From an uncultured Duncaniella sp. (GTDB lineage Bacteria; Bacteroidota; Bacteroidia; Bacteroidales; Muribaculaceae), in contig NZ_CAJTQC010000022.1 of assembly GCF_910578445.1 (NCBI RefSeq), positions 1 to 49,920 of the forward strand: a stretch of DNA of 49,920 bases, in the 5' to 3' direction. Shown here in pieces: positions 14,683 to 23,532 of the stretch. The notes under the pieces are model-generated. The model worked only from the letters and a program-made list of their open reading frames with translations, had not been told where the DNA came from and did not search any database. The position numbers were made by a program, and so were the translations under genes. How positions within the stretch are numbered: the stretch's first letter is position 1; the number at the start of each line of letters is the position of its first letter.

Positions 14683-15990
14683 ATGAAAACCATCAAAACT
14701 ATTTTAGTTCTGGTTCTCTCGCTGACGGCGTCTGTCACGGCTTTTGCCACAAGCCCTGTGGAGGAGCGGCACGAGGCGCTTGTCAACGATCACAAGATTG
14801 TGTTTTTCGGAGGTGGCCAAGATCCCGAGACCGATTCGATACGCAATCTGATAGAGAATTTCTATTATGACCAGTTCCGCAGTTTCCAAGATCCGGAAGC
14901 TCCCTATTTCCTTTTCATGAGCCGTGATTCGCAGTTGGCGATGGGTATCGGAGGTCTTGTCAGGATGAGGGGCTATTTCGACTGGGGAGGCACGACCGGC
15001 ACTCCGGGTTTCTCTCCTTATTTCATCCCTGTGAAGCGTGACGAGCTTAACCGACAGCGTTTCGGGACGAGCCCCGCCGGCACGTCGCTGTTTTTCCGCG
15101 TCATAGGCCGCAATAAGCGTCTTGGCAACTATCAGCTCTATATAGAGGCTAATTTCAACGGCTATCAGACACGCGATTTCCACTTGAAAAAGGCTTATGC
15201 CACAGTGAATGACTGGACTATCGGATATGCCTCCTCGACATTCGGCGACGGGGCTGCCGTCCCTCCGACTATCGACGCGAGCGGTCCGACAATGAAAATG
15301 GACGGAACGAATGTGCTCGTGCGCTATATGCACCATTTCAAAAAGAGCGGGATGTATGTCGCCGCTTCGGTCGAGACTCCCGACATGAACATACAGGACG
15401 ACGGCACGACTACGGCGGCCAGAAGTCTCTTTGTCCCTAATATCGCTGCTATGGTGCAGTATGAATGGGCCACCGGGCAGCATGTACGCCTTTCGGCTAT
15501 AACCCGCTTTCTCCCTTACCGGGATCTCATCAGCGGCCGTAATCATCAGGAGGTGGGCTACGGAGTGCAGCTTAGCACCGTGTTCCGTCCGGTAGATCCA
15601 CTGACGGTCTATGGAACAGTCAACGGTGGTAAGTCCTATTCCAATTTCGGGGGTGATTTCCTGCTTGGGAAATATGACCTCGTGGCCGATCCTGCCGAGC
15701 CGGGCAGGCTCAAGACCGTCCCCGGATGGGGATATTTCGTCGGCCTGCAATATAATTTCAGTCCGCAGCTATTCATGTCGGCCACTTTCGGTCAGGGACG
15801 CTATCTTCCGTCGTTCACCGTCGACGGCACTGACTATAAGTATGGTCTCTACGGGGCGGTCAATCTGTTTTGGGACTTAACACCGCGCATCCGTTTCGGC
15901 GGTGAGTTCAATTTCGGCAAACGTCAGGATTTCAACGGAGAGAACGGATGGGGACGCCGTGCAGGGCTGCTCGCTCAGTTCTCGTTCTAA
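14683..15990 (+). CDS. outer membrane porin, DcaP-like
   Basis: 435 aa with a signal peptide (TILVLVLSLTASVTAFA). After a linker of about 50 residues the sequence is a run of amphipathic beta strands, with motifs such as FRVIGRNKRLGNYQLYIEAN and a final aromatic residue (RRAGLLAQFSF), typical of an outer-membrane beta barrel. The layout resembles DcaP-type trimeric porins, which import small anions or dicarboxylates; the substrate here is unknown. Single gene ended by a strong terminator at 16063. Confidence 0.75.
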   Translation: MKTIKTILVLVLSLTASVTAFATSPVEERHEALVNDHKIVFFGGGQDPETDSIRNLIENFYYDQFRSFQDPEAPYFLFMSRDSQLAMGIGGLVRMRGYFDWGGTTGTPGFSPYFIPVKRDELNRQRFGTSPAGTSLFFRVIGRNKRLGNYQLYIEANFNGYQTRDFHLKKAYATVNDWTIGYASSTFGDGAAVPPTIDASGPTMKMDGTNVLVRYMHHFKKSGMYVAASVETPDMNIQDDGTTTAARSLFVPNIAAMVQYEWATGQHVRLSAITRFLPYRDLISGRNHQEVGYGVQLSTVFRPVDPLTVYGTVNGGKSYSNFGGDFLLGKYDLVADPAEPGRLKTVPGWGYFVGLQYNFSPQLFMSATFGQGRYLPSFTVDGTDYKYGLYGAVNLFWDLTPRIRFGGEFNFGKRQDFNGENGWGRRAGLLAQFSF

Positions 15991-16062
15991 AGACATGTAG
16001 ACAACAAGACATATTGAAGCGGTCGTTGCTGGCATCAGTTTCCGTTTCACCCAATAGAAAAG

Positions 16063-16127
16063 CATCCGCCGGGAAAGCAGAGCCGGGAGTCCCCCGCTGC
16101 AATGGCCCGGCGGATGTGATTTTTTTA
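16063..16127 (+). terminator. terminator after porin gene
   Basis: CATCCGCCGGG (16063-16073) pairs perfectly with CCCGGCGGATG (16106-16116), enclosing a 32-base loop with its own GC-rich pairing, and is followed by seven T. Confidence 0.8.
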
Positions 16128-16148
16128 AGGATGTCTGAACGGTTTCTT

Positions 16149-16170
16149 AGAGGGTGTCTGAACACCCTCT
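16149..16170 (-). terminator. hairpin at 3' end of phosphodiesterase gene
   Basis: Perfect 9-bp stem AGAGGGTGT / ACACCCTCT with loop CTGA, touching the stop codon at 16170. Confidence 0.6.
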
Positions 16171-16667
16171 TATTGTTTGCCAAGTTCGATGACTTCGAGG
16201 CTGCTTACGTTTCCGCTGTCGACAGTGAGACGGATCAGAGTGCGGACTTTCTGCCATCCGTGATAGCCGGCCGCACCGGGATTGATGTGGAGGAGTCCGA
16301 GCTGGCGGTCGGGCATGACCTTTAATATATGAGAGTGACCGCAGACCATGATATTGATACGGTTGGTGGCGAGGAAGTCTCTGACTCCGGGAGCATATTT
16401 GCCGGGATAGCCTGCGATGTGTGTAAGCCATATCCTCAGGCCCTCGACTTCGAAGATTTCTGATTCGCAGCATCTGCGGCACACGTCGCCGTGGTCGATG
16501 TTGCCACGTACGGCACGCACCACAGGCGCTGTGTCCTCAAGCCGCCGGATAATGTCGATGTCGCCGACATCGCCGGCGTGCCAGATTTCGTCGCAGTCCT
16601 TGAAATGGACAGCATAGCGGTCGTCCCAGCATGAATGGGTGTCGGAAAGTATGCCTATTTTTTTCAT
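16170..16667 (-). CDS. YfcE-family metallophosphodiesterase
   Basis: 165 aa, family length. Metal-binding motifs in order: GILSDTH (residues 4-10), WHAGDVGD, VRGNIDHG, LTHIAGYPGKYAPG and MVCGHSHIL, which together bind two metal ions. The fold is that of YfcE/MJ0936 phosphodiesterases, which act on small phosphodiesters; the natural substrate is not known. The start codon lies at the stop of the upstream glycosidase-like gene (shared base region 16667), so the two are co-transcribed. Confidence 0.88.
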   Translation of the reverse strand: MKKIGILSDTHSCWDDRYAVHFKDCDEIWHAGDVGDIDIIRRLEDTAPVVRAVRGNIDHGDVCRRCCESEIFEVEGLRIWLTHIAGYPGKYAPGVRDFLATNRINIMVCGHSHILKVMPDRQLGLLHINPGAAGYHGWQKVRTLIRLTVDSGNVSSLEVIELGKQ

Positions 16668-18682
16668 CAGCGTTTTACGAGTGTGATTCTGTTGAATAGG
16701 ATTGTTCCTTGGATGTAGGTCAGCGCGAGTTTGTTGACTCCGGCATTGAGATGGACTTCAGCTGTTGTCGACGGATAGACCGAAATCCAGTCGAGCGCCC
16801 TGCGTGGAGGAAAGATGAGGGTGGCCGCATAGCGGTCGTTGACATCGAGTGTGCGGAGCGCGCAGCGGTCAGTTCCGTTGCTGTAGCCGATTGTGATGAG
16901 ATAGTCGCCCTCGTCGGGGACATTGGCGTAGCATGTGATGCGTGTGTTGTGGCGTGCGGCCAGCTCGATGTAGTTTGTCGCCGTGGCCGGATCTTTGATG
17001 AAGTGGCGCGGCGGACGGCGCGGTGTGATTGACGAAGCCGGGATGGTGATGAGGTTGGAGGGTGGAATGTAGACATGGGGCTTCGCGGTGTAGCCTGCGC
17101 AGTCGGCCGAGGGCATCGGCACTATGTCGGTTACGGTGAGTCCTGACTGGCAGATACTGTAATGGTCGGAGGAGATTGCCTCTTCCATGACACCGTTGAT
17201 ATACACTCCATAGCGTGACTGGCGGTCGAAGTTCGTAATCGTGAAGTCGAATGGTGACGACCATTTGACAACCGGGAGAGGCGGAATCGTTTTTGAGGCT
17301 TCGACTTTGAGAGGCTTGCAATTCAGGTCGTTGCCCGAGAGTGTTATGGTCACTGTGTGGTGTCCGCTGAGGTCAGGGCTGACCGAGCGGTCGTCGATGC
17401 TGATTGAGTCGAGTTTGAATGAAGCCACACGGTCACCAGTCCCGAGAATGTTGACATCGAGTGTGGAGTTGCGGTAGCGTAGTCCTTCAATTCGTTTTTC
17501 GCCTGTGAATGCTGCGGGGACCATCGGGCTGAATGTCATCCCGGAGGGGGAAACCGAAATACCGAACATGCCTTTTAAGACTGTCGCAGGCCACAGGACC
17601 GGAGTCGGAGATGTGACTGAAAGATTCCACAGCGAAGCCGAGGCAAGGGTGAAGACGAGTGGATTGCGGACTTTGGCAGCCGAGACGGCAAACAATGCCT
17701 GAATGCCGGGTGACAGAGGGGCATTCGACCGTAGAGCCGGGACGGTGGTCGGGATTCCACACGGAGTGTAGGGAAGCGAAGCCACAATGGCTTCCGACAT
17801 TTCAGGGGTGGCTATGTCGGTGAGTATGGCAAGGGCGTTGGTCTCGTTGTCGGACACAGGTGAGACTATCGGATAGAAAGAGCCGTAAAGATACTGGCTG
17901 TAGCGCTGTAAGTCGGGAAACCAGAGGCGGTCATTGATGAGGTTGCGCAGCCGGGTGGCCTCGGTCTGCAGTTCGCGTTCGGCATAGAGCCGCAGTTCGG
18001 CGGCCATCATCGAGGCGACGGCGAGGCTGTTTGCGCGTGTGATGTTGACCGACGTGGCGATGGTCTCGAAGCGTGCCATCTCGTCCATCCATTCGGGATA
18101 GAATGACGCCGGGTCGGTGACACCGCGAGGCGTTCCGCACATGAATCCGGGCTGTTGTGAACGATTGAGCTTCCTTTGGCGTGCGAGCATCTTGCCAAGC
18201 AGGTCGTAGGCCTCTTTCAGCCACTGTTTCGAGCCGGTGGTGCAGTATGTCTCCCATGCGGCGAGTGCCCAGTATGGAGTAAGAGTGGAGTAGGGAAAAT
18301 CCTCGTTTGCGGGGACAGGTCTATTGGCTATCTCGCGCAAGGCTTTGATTGACTCTTCGGGGCGGAGGATTCCGAGTGAGAGATAGATTTCCAAAGGTGT
18401 GAATGCCGGGGTCTCGCTCATGGCTTTGGTGAATAGAGCGTCGGCCATCATCTGTGAGGAAGTGTAGGCCGGGGTGACTTTTGTGGAGTCGGGCAGCCGC
18501 CATGCGCCTGTTATTTCTGTGGGCGAAATGGCAGTGTATATTTTTCCGCTGCGGACAATGCTGTCGGTGTAGACTTCATATTCATTGCAGGTGTGGATGC
18601 TTTCTTTCTCCACGGAGTCGTGACCGCATCCTGTCGCAAGGATGAGGATGATTGTCATGAATATGTGGGTCAGGCAACGCAT
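16667..18682 (-). CDS. six-hairpin glycosidase-like lipoprotein
   Basis: 671 aa from ATG 18682 (MRCLTHIFMTIILILATGCG), chosen because the lipoprotein signal with lipobox ATGC follows directly; a longer reading to 18766 is rejected. Residues about 60-440 look like an (alpha/alpha)6 barrel of the MGH1/trehalase-like class (TLTPYWALAAWETYCTTG, DRLWFPDLQRY). The last 200 residues are beta-rich, with a carbohydrate-binding flavour (HLNAGVNKLALTYIQGTI). Likely outer-surface or periplasmic action on a glycan. Catalytic acids cannot be assigned by eye. Coupled to the phosphodiesterase gene downstream. Confidence 0.65.
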   Translation of the reverse strand: MRCLTHIFMTIILILATGCGHDSVEKESIHTCNEYEVYTDSIVRSGKIYTAISPTEITGAWRLPDSTKVTPAYTSSQMMADALFTKAMSETPAFTPLEIYLSLGILRPEESIKALREIANRPVPANEDFPYSTLTPYWALAAWETYCTTGSKQWLKEAYDLLGKMLARQRKLNRSQQPGFMCGTPRGVTDPASFYPEWMDEMARFETIATSVNITRANSLAVASMMAAELRLYAERELQTEATRLRNLINDRLWFPDLQRYSQYLYGSFYPIVSPVSDNETNALAILTDIATPEMSEAIVASLPYTPCGIPTTVPALRSNAPLSPGIQALFAVSAAKVRNPLVFTLASASLWNLSVTSPTPVLWPATVLKGMFGISVSPSGMTFSPMVPAAFTGEKRIEGLRYRNSTLDVNILGTGDRVASFKLDSISIDDRSVSPDLSGHHTVTITLSGNDLNCKPLKVEASKTIPPLPVVKWSSPFDFTITNFDRQSRYGVYINGVMEEAISSDHYSICQSGLTVTDIVPMPSADCAGYTAKPHVYIPPSNLITIPASSITPRRPPRHFIKDPATATNYIELAARHNTRITCYANVPDEGDYLITIGYSNGTDRCALRTLDVNDRYAATLIFPPRRALDWISVYPSTTAEVHLNAGVNKLALTYIQGTILFNRITLVKR

Positions 18683-18872
18683 TTTCGCAGTTTGTAGGTT
18701 AAGGCAGTGGTAGTCCGGTTGGAGTATTAGTTTATAACAATAGCGATGGGGATTGGCTGATGCCAATCCTCATCGCCATGATAGCGTTTATGTGTTTATC
18801 AAATAAATTCGGGTGATGTTTCCGGAGTGGATTCTGCCTCCTTTCGATTGATTTGAAAAATCGGGTTCAGGA

Positions 18873-19064
18873 TTAATCTTCGTTAGCGCGGAGCTGCTGA
18901 ACGTAGACAGCCTTCATCATTTTCTTGCGGTTGGTCACAGAGGGCTTCTGGAAAGCCTGACGTGAACGGAGCTCGCGAACGATGCCGGTTTTTTCAAATT
19001 TACGCTTGAATTTCTTCAGTGCCTTCTCGATGTTTTCACCTTCTTTTACTTGTACGATAATCAT
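18873..19064 (-). CDS. rpsU: 30S ribosomal protein S21
   Basis: 63 aa, family length. MIIVQVKEGENIEKALKKFK and the basic middle FEKTGIVRELRSRQAFQKPS are characteristic. A small-subunit protein near the anti-Shine-Dalgarno end of 16S rRNA. Single gene downstream of tRNA-Met on the same strand. Confidence 0.96.
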   Translation of the reverse strand: MIIVQVKEGENIEKALKKFKRKFEKTGIVRELRSRQAFQKPSVTNRKKMMKAVYVQQLRANED

Positions 19065-19211
19065 TGTGGTTTCTTGATTATAGGTTTTAAATTAATAATA
19101 TGTTGTTAATCTGGCTTTTCGGACTCGTGTCGATGGCATTGGAACGCCTGTTTCGATACATTCATCCAAATTGCGGGGCAAAATTACAAATTCTTTTCGT
19201 AATTTCAAAGA

Positions 19212-19247
19212 AAAATCGGTCATACTCGCGTGAATATGACCGATTTT
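19212..19247 (-). terminator. terminator of tRNA-Met
   Basis: Perfect 12-bp stem AAAATCGGTCAT / ATGACCGATTTT with flanking A and T runs, directly after the tRNA on the minus strand. Confidence 0.75.
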
Positions 19248-19252
19248 GTTTG

Positions 19253-19326
19253 TAGCGAGACCGAGAATTGAACTCGGGACCTCCGGGTTATGAATCCGAC
19301 GCTCTAACCAACTGAGCTATCTCGCC
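19253..19326 (-). tRNA. tRNA-Met (CAT)
   Basis: 74 bases on the minus strand. Acceptor GGCGAGA with TCTCGCT (one G-T pair) and discriminator A; D arm AGCTCAGTTGGTTAGAGC; anticodon loop TTCATAA giving CAT; T arm with the loop GTTCAATTC. CCA is not encoded. CAT could also mark the lysidine-modified tRNA-Ile; elongator Met is the more likely reading, and it is not the initiator, since the first pair is closed. Confidence 0.9.
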
Positions 19327-19510
19327 ATAAAATCCCTCAATGAGATTCTTTTGCTTTTGCGAGGGCAAAGGTAGGAACTTTTTCTGAAACTGCAAAATTT
19401 TTTCAGGAAAAGTTTTTAACATTGTTTTCTAAGTTTGTTATTTCATTAAGATGGATGGGGATTATTTAATTTTACAGCGATGAGATTTGACATTGCCTGA
19501 ATGGTAAAGC

Positions 19511-19830
19511 GATGTCCTGCCGGACATCTTTTGGATTATAACCCTATCTTCCCCCGCACATCTTCGCTTCGCTATGATGTACGGGGTTATTAGTAATCGG
19601 ATGTCCTGCGGACATCGTTGCAATGTTTCTATAGATGGACGTGCATTTTTGGAAAACATGCAATCACAGAAGGTGTGGTGTGTCAAGCAAAAAACGACAG
19701 AAGACACAGTGTGCCAAGTAAAAAGATGTCCGATAGGACATCCGATTACTAATAACCCCGTACATCATAGCGAAGCGAAGATGTGCGGGGGAGGAAGAAT
19801 AAGTTAAATGCGGATGTCCGATAGGACATT
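19511..19830. repeat. nested palindromic repeat element
   Basis: Two perfect 57-base inverted arms (19551-19607 and 19735-19791) surround a 127-base centre. Each arm contains its own imperfect hairpin (CCCCCGCACATC ... GATGTACGGGG). Four copies of a palindrome GATGTCC-N3/4-GGACATC stand at about 19511, 19600, 19725 and 19813. No real gene lies within: the open frame across 19574-19807 is produced by the repeat itself. It could be a dispersed non-autonomous element or an extended extragenic palindrome. Confidence 0.75.
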
Positions 19831-19960
19831 GATTTACCATAATCCTAAGAATCTGCCGATTGAATTTTATCTTAAATCCAATTGTTAAAATATCCTCTTA
19901 GTTTATAGTTGTCCGGCTGGTGAGGATGATGATTTGAATAAAAGTTTAAGCTAATTTAAC

Positions 19961-20007
19961 TTGACAAAATTACCATAGTATTGTATATTTGTTGGTGATA
20001 GTACAAT
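19961..20007 (+). promoter_or_regulatory. promoter and possible operator of XRE-S24 gene
   Basis: TTGA at 19961 and TATATTTG at 19984-19991 form a Bacteroidetes-type promoter with a 19-20-base spacer. ATTGTA (19980-19985) and TACAAT (20002-20007) flank the -7 box as an inverted repeat and could bind the repressor encoded downstream. Confidence 0.5.
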
Positions 20008-20037
20008 TGTTTAATCCTTGACTTAATTCACTATACT

Positions 20038-20856
20038 ATGCTTGACTCTGATACAATGAATGGATACTTTGCCGATGAGATGTCATCGGGTGGCGGACTT
20101 TGTGGAGATGTGGGAAGTTCCGTGGACGATGTTTTGGCTGCTGAGTCGGTGGGCGGTGATGCAGCTCAGGCGTCGCAGATGGATTCAGAAGCGATAATAG
20201 AGCGCGTGCGTTATCTGATGGGGCTGAAACGATTGTCGCAGAGACGCCTTGCTGCATTGCTGAGGATCGATGCCTCCAACCTGTCAAAAGTGCTCAACGG
20301 AAGGTTGCCTTTTTCCGAGGGGCTTGTCAACCGCATAGTGGCCGATCTGGGGGTGTCTAAGCCGTGGCTTCGCGATGGAAGCGGACTGCCTTTTGACAAA
20401 CAGCCGATAGCGAGGGAGATTCGTCCCGACTGTGTGGGGCTTGAGCAGAAATCTCTTAATGCAACGCCTGTCTACGACCTTGACGTTACCGCCGGATGCA
20501 GGAGTCTTGACGCGTTGTTTGGCGAAATACGTCCGGTCGGGGCTATCGACATTCCGGGGATTCCTCCCGGCTGCCATATATTAAAGGTGAGGGGCGACAG
20601 CATGATGCCGCGCATAGTCAACGGTGGATATGTGGCGATACGTAAGATTGTCGATATGCGCAATATTTTCTGGGGGCAGATCTATGTGGTCGACCTCCCG
20701 GAATTCCGCATGGTCAAGTATCTGCGCCGTCATCCCGATCCGTCGATGGTGATACTTCATAGCGATAATCCTGCTTATGACGACATGGATGTGGCGCGCG
20801 ACGACATCCGCTCGCTATACGTAGTGGAGGCCATTATTAACTATGAAATTAATTAA
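20038..20856 (+). CDS. XRE-family regulator with S24 (LexA/CI-like) domain
   Basis: 272 aa. Residues about 1-48 are an acidic, Gly/Ser-rich extension. Residues about 52-110 are a helix-turn-helix (LSQRRLAALLRIDASNLSKV). Residues about 140-265 are an S24 peptidase-like domain with Ser in KVRGDSMMPRIVNGG and Lys in FRMVKYLRR, the usual Ser-Lys pair. Such proteins repress genes until self-cleavage or ligand binding. No phage genes are nearby, so it is more likely a chromosomal regulator than a prophage repressor. A later start is possible. Confidence 0.85.
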   Translation: MLDSDTMNGYFADEMSSGGGLCGDVGSSVDDVLAAESVGGDAAQASQMDSEAIIERVRYLMGLKRLSQRRLAALLRIDASNLSKVLNGRLPFSEGLVNRIVADLGVSKPWLRDGSGLPFDKQPIAREIRPDCVGLEQKSLNATPVYDLDVTAGCRSLDALFGEIRPVGAIDIPGIPPGCHILKVRGDSMMPRIVNGGYVAIRKIVDMRNIFWGQIYVVDLPEFRMVKYLRRHPDPSMVILHSDNPAYDDMDVARDDIRSLYVVEAIINYEIN

Positions 20857-20863
20857 AGGTGGG

Positions 20864-21421
20864 TCAGCCGTAGATTGCCATGCAGAGTATTTCTCCGTTG
20901 CAGAACCGGTGATATGAGAGGCTGTAGACTCCTGTCGGTATTTCGGCGTGGCTGAAATCATCCGCCACACGGATTTCTTTCAGCCCGAGACCGGGAGTTC
21001 GTGCGGCTTTATAGACAGCTTCTTTAGCGGTCCATTTTTTCAGCAGGTAGTCGAGTTGGCCGTCTTCGTCGAGTCGGCCGAGCACTGAGTATTCGTCGTC
21101 GGTAAGAAATTTAGTGGCCACGCGTCTGAGTTGCATGCGCGGGCGCTCGATGTCTATGCCTATGCTCCGGCATCCGTCTCCGGCGATTGCGAGCGCACAT
21201 GTCGAATCGGAGTGTGATATTGATATGGGAATGTAGGGATGGGTATCGACATAGGGTGCTCCATCCGTGTGATGCGCAATCCGCGAGCTGTCTCCAAATA
21301 CCTCTGCGACGAGTGTCCGGGCTGCATCGCGTTCGCGTTGACGCTTGTCGTCGCCATGCTGCGGTTCAGGCAGAGGGATTAGCATGATTTTGCAGTCCTG
21401 AAGATTTAAGCTCGTCGTCAT
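20864..21421 (-). CDS. 4'-phosphopantetheinyl transferase (Sfp type)
   Basis: 185 aa from ATG 21421, which overlaps the gldD stop (ATGA); a longer reading to 21610 is rejected. Key motifs: ISISHSDSTCALAIA, SIGIDIERPR (metal-binding Asp and Glu) and LLKKWTAKEAVYKA. It transfers the phosphopantetheine arm of CoA to carrier proteins. Its place directly after gldE-gldD is the usual Bacteroidetes arrangement. Confidence 0.9.
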   Translation of the reverse strand: MTTSLNLQDCKIMLIPLPEPQHGDDKRQRERDAARTLVAEVFGDSSRIAHHTDGAPYVDTHPYIPISISHSDSTCALAIAGDGCRSIGIDIERPRMQLRRVATKFLTDDEYSVLGRLDEDGQLDYLLKKWTAKEAVYKAARTPGLGLKEIRVADDFSHAEIPTGVYSLSYHRFCNGEILCMAIYG

Positions 21422-22017
21422 TGCGTGTGGATATGCTTTAGTGTGTGGATGAGGTCGCGGTTCACAGCGTCGACTATAGGACTGACGGAATCGGGATTGG
21501 TTGAAGGCGGAAAGTTGAAATAGAGTGAGCCGGAAATCACATTTCGTCCGTCGTGGGCGAGAATCTGTAGCGGTGTCGTGACCGAACTGCGTGTCAGGGC
21601 GAGCATGCACTGCCAGCCTCCGTCTGAAGTCAGTTCCGTAAGCTCTGTCACAGCCCCGCCGCTGTTAAGCTCCATGCGTTCACGGCGGTTGTCGAGTATC
21701 TCAGTGAGATTTTCAGAAGACGTAGCTTGCAGAAGTGTGAGATATAGACGCGTGTTGTGGAATGTCGGGTAGGAAATGTCTATCCATACGCCTCCGTCCT
21801 TTTCGCGCGATGTGACTGTGGCTTCGCTGTTGAGCGGAAAGCTTACTTTGTTGAACTGATGGACTGTATATTCTTCCGGTGGAGTCCCGATGCGCGGCCA
21901 TGCGTCGGGTTTCGGCACGGGCGCATTTGAGCGGTCGCCGTTTGTACACGCGACCGTCGCTGCGAGGACCACACATGCAGTCACTGCCGGAAACAAGATT
22001 CTGATGAGGCCGGGCAT
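21418..22017 (-). CDS. gldD: GldD-like lipoprotein
   Basis: 199 aa. Signal peptide with lipobox near residue 24 (ATVACTNGD). The body follows GldD: PKPDAWPRIGTPPEEYTVHQ, WIDISYPTFHNTRLYLTLLQ, and a C-terminal YFNFPPSTNPDS region. GldD was named for gliding motility in Flavobacterium, but gldE-gldD are conserved in non-gliding Bacteroidales, where the role is unclear. Encoded between gldE (26 bases upstream) and the phosphopantetheinyl transferase (overlapping). Confidence 0.85.
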   Translation of the reverse strand: MPGLIRILFPAVTACVVLAATVACTNGDRSNAPVPKPDAWPRIGTPPEEYTVHQFNKVSFPLNSEATVTSREKDGGVWIDISYPTFHNTRLYLTLLQATSSENLTEILDNRRERMELNSGGAVTELTELTSDGGWQCMLALTRSSVTTPLQILAHDGRNVISGSLYFNFPPSTNPDSVSPIVDAVNRDLIHTLKHIHTQ

Positions 22018-22043
22018 AGTTTTTCAGGTCTGTGTTCTGTCGG

Positions 22044-23423
22044 TCAGACGGTCTGAGAGGGAGTCATCTGGTCGGGCTGAACCTCTGACATGACCTTGAC
22101 ACGCACGTTGACGATGCGGTGCTGATGGATTGACAGGACGAGGAAACGGCATCGGCCATAGACGATCGACTCTTTTTCTTTCGGGAAGTCACCCTTGATT
22201 GCAAGGAGCATACCTGCAAGAGTCTCGCAGTCTTCGGTGACGGACGCATAGTCGTCTTCGTCAAGGTCTGTAACACGGAAGAAGTCGTTGAGCAGGGTCT
22301 TGCCTTCGAATATATAGGTGTCGTCGGGGAGACGGCGATAGTTTTTCTCTTCCACGTCATATTCGTCGTCGATGTCACCGACGATTTCCTCAAGCACGTC
22401 TTCAAGGGTCACAATGCCTTGTGTGCCTCCGAATTCGTCGACAACGATTGCGAGATGCACACGGCGTGAGCGGAAATCTTCAAGCAGGTCGTCAATCATG
22501 CGCGACTCGGGAACGAAATACGGTTCGCGCATCAGTTTCTGCCACTCGAATCCCTCTTTGGTCCGGCCGATGTAGGGGAGGAGGTCACGCGAATAAAGAA
22601 CCCCCTTGATGTTGTCCATCGAATTCTCATAGACCGGCAGGCGTGCGAAACCGCTCTCGATCACCACCTTCATGACCTCAGCGAAATCGTCGTCGACATC
22701 AAGACCGGTTACGTCGACACGCGGTGTCATCACTTCTGAAGCGGTGGTGTCGCCGAATTTAAGGATTCCCTCAAGCATGTCTTTGTTGTCGCCGTCGCTC
22801 ACCTGAGCTATTTCGAGAGCCTGCGAGAGATCGTCGGCTGTAACCGCGGTGTTCTCCTTGGTCACGACTTTTTTCACTATGCCGCTGCTTTTGACGAGCA
22901 CCGATGAAAGAGGATAGAACAGCTTCACACCACCCTCAAGCACTGGTGCGGCCATCCGTGCCCATGCCATGTTGTTGGAGTTGGCATATAGTTTCGGAAG
23001 GATTTCGCCGAAAAGCAGGATAAGGAAAGTCAGCAACACCGTCTGGAGAATGAAACTCCACACAGCGCTCATCCCTGAAAATATCGGGCCGAGTGCGAAG
23101 TTACACAACACGACTATAGTCACGTTGACCAGATTGTTGATTATAAGAATCGTAGCGAGCAACCTCTCGGGGATGCGCAACAGACGTAGTACGCGCTCAC
23201 CCGATGAAGATTCTTCGAGTTCATCGCACTGGACGGGTGTAAGCGAGAAAAAAGAAATTTCACTGCCTGAGACAAAGCCGGAAATGACAAGGGCTATTAT
23301 TGCCAGAGAGAGTGATACAATCTGAGCCGTCGACATGGCCGGGATGCTCAGCAGGGGATTGTTGATGATGTCAAGTAAAAAACTTGCCACCTGTTCAGTG
23401 GCCGGGAAAGGGTCAGAGTCCAA
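22044..23423 (-). CDS. gldE: GldE: CNNM/CBS-domain membrane protein
   Basis: 459 aa. An N-terminal CNNM (DUF21) membrane domain (about 30-215, starting MSTAQIVSLSLAIIALVISG) is followed by two CBS domains (about 235-355, VMTPRVDVTGLDVDDDFAEV; VDEFGGTQGIVTLEDVLEEI) and a CorC/HlyC-type transporter-associated domain at the end. CNNM proteins are linked to magnesium or cobalt efflux; GldE is the Bacteroidetes version beside gldD. The true start might be a few codons into the given frame. Confidence 0.9.
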   Translation of the reverse strand: MDSDPFPATEQVASFLLDIINNPLLSIPAMSTAQIVSLSLAIIALVISGFVSGSEISFFSLTPVQCDELEESSSGERVLRLLRIPERLLATILIINNLVNVTIVVLCNFALGPIFSGMSAVWSFILQTVLLTFLILLFGEILPKLYANSNNMAWARMAAPVLEGGVKLFYPLSSVLVKSSGIVKKVVTKENTAVTADDLSQALEIAQVSDGDNKDMLEGILKFGDTTASEVMTPRVDVTGLDVDDDFAEVMKVVIESGFARLPVYENSMDNIKGVLYSRDLLPYIGRTKEGFEWQKLMREPYFVPESRMIDDLLEDFRSRRVHLAIVVDEFGGTQGIVTLEDVLEEIVGDIDDEYDVEEKNYRRLPDDTYIFEGKTLLNDFFRVTDLDEDDYASVTEDCETLAGMLLAIKGDFPKEKESIVYGRCRFLVLSIHQHRIVNVRVKVMSEVQPDQMTPSQTV

Positions 23424-23532
23424 GACTAAAAATATAAGTTATACAAATTCCTCAGACACGGTCGTGCCCTCGGCGTTATCGCTGCAAAGATAGTAATTTT
23501 TTAGTGATTGGCATTGCAAAGACGTAGTTTTT

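Noticed and set aside
19574..19807. Open reading frame of 77 codons across the palindromic element
   Set aside because: Its sequence is generated by the inverted arms and palindromes and shows no protein-like pattern.
19511..19830. CRISPR array
   Set aside because: The repeats are inverted arms and palindromes, not evenly spaced direct repeats with unique spacers.
20038..20856. Prophage repressor marking an integrated phage
   Set aside because: No integrase, structural or lysis genes lie nearby; neighbours are chromosomal housekeeping genes.
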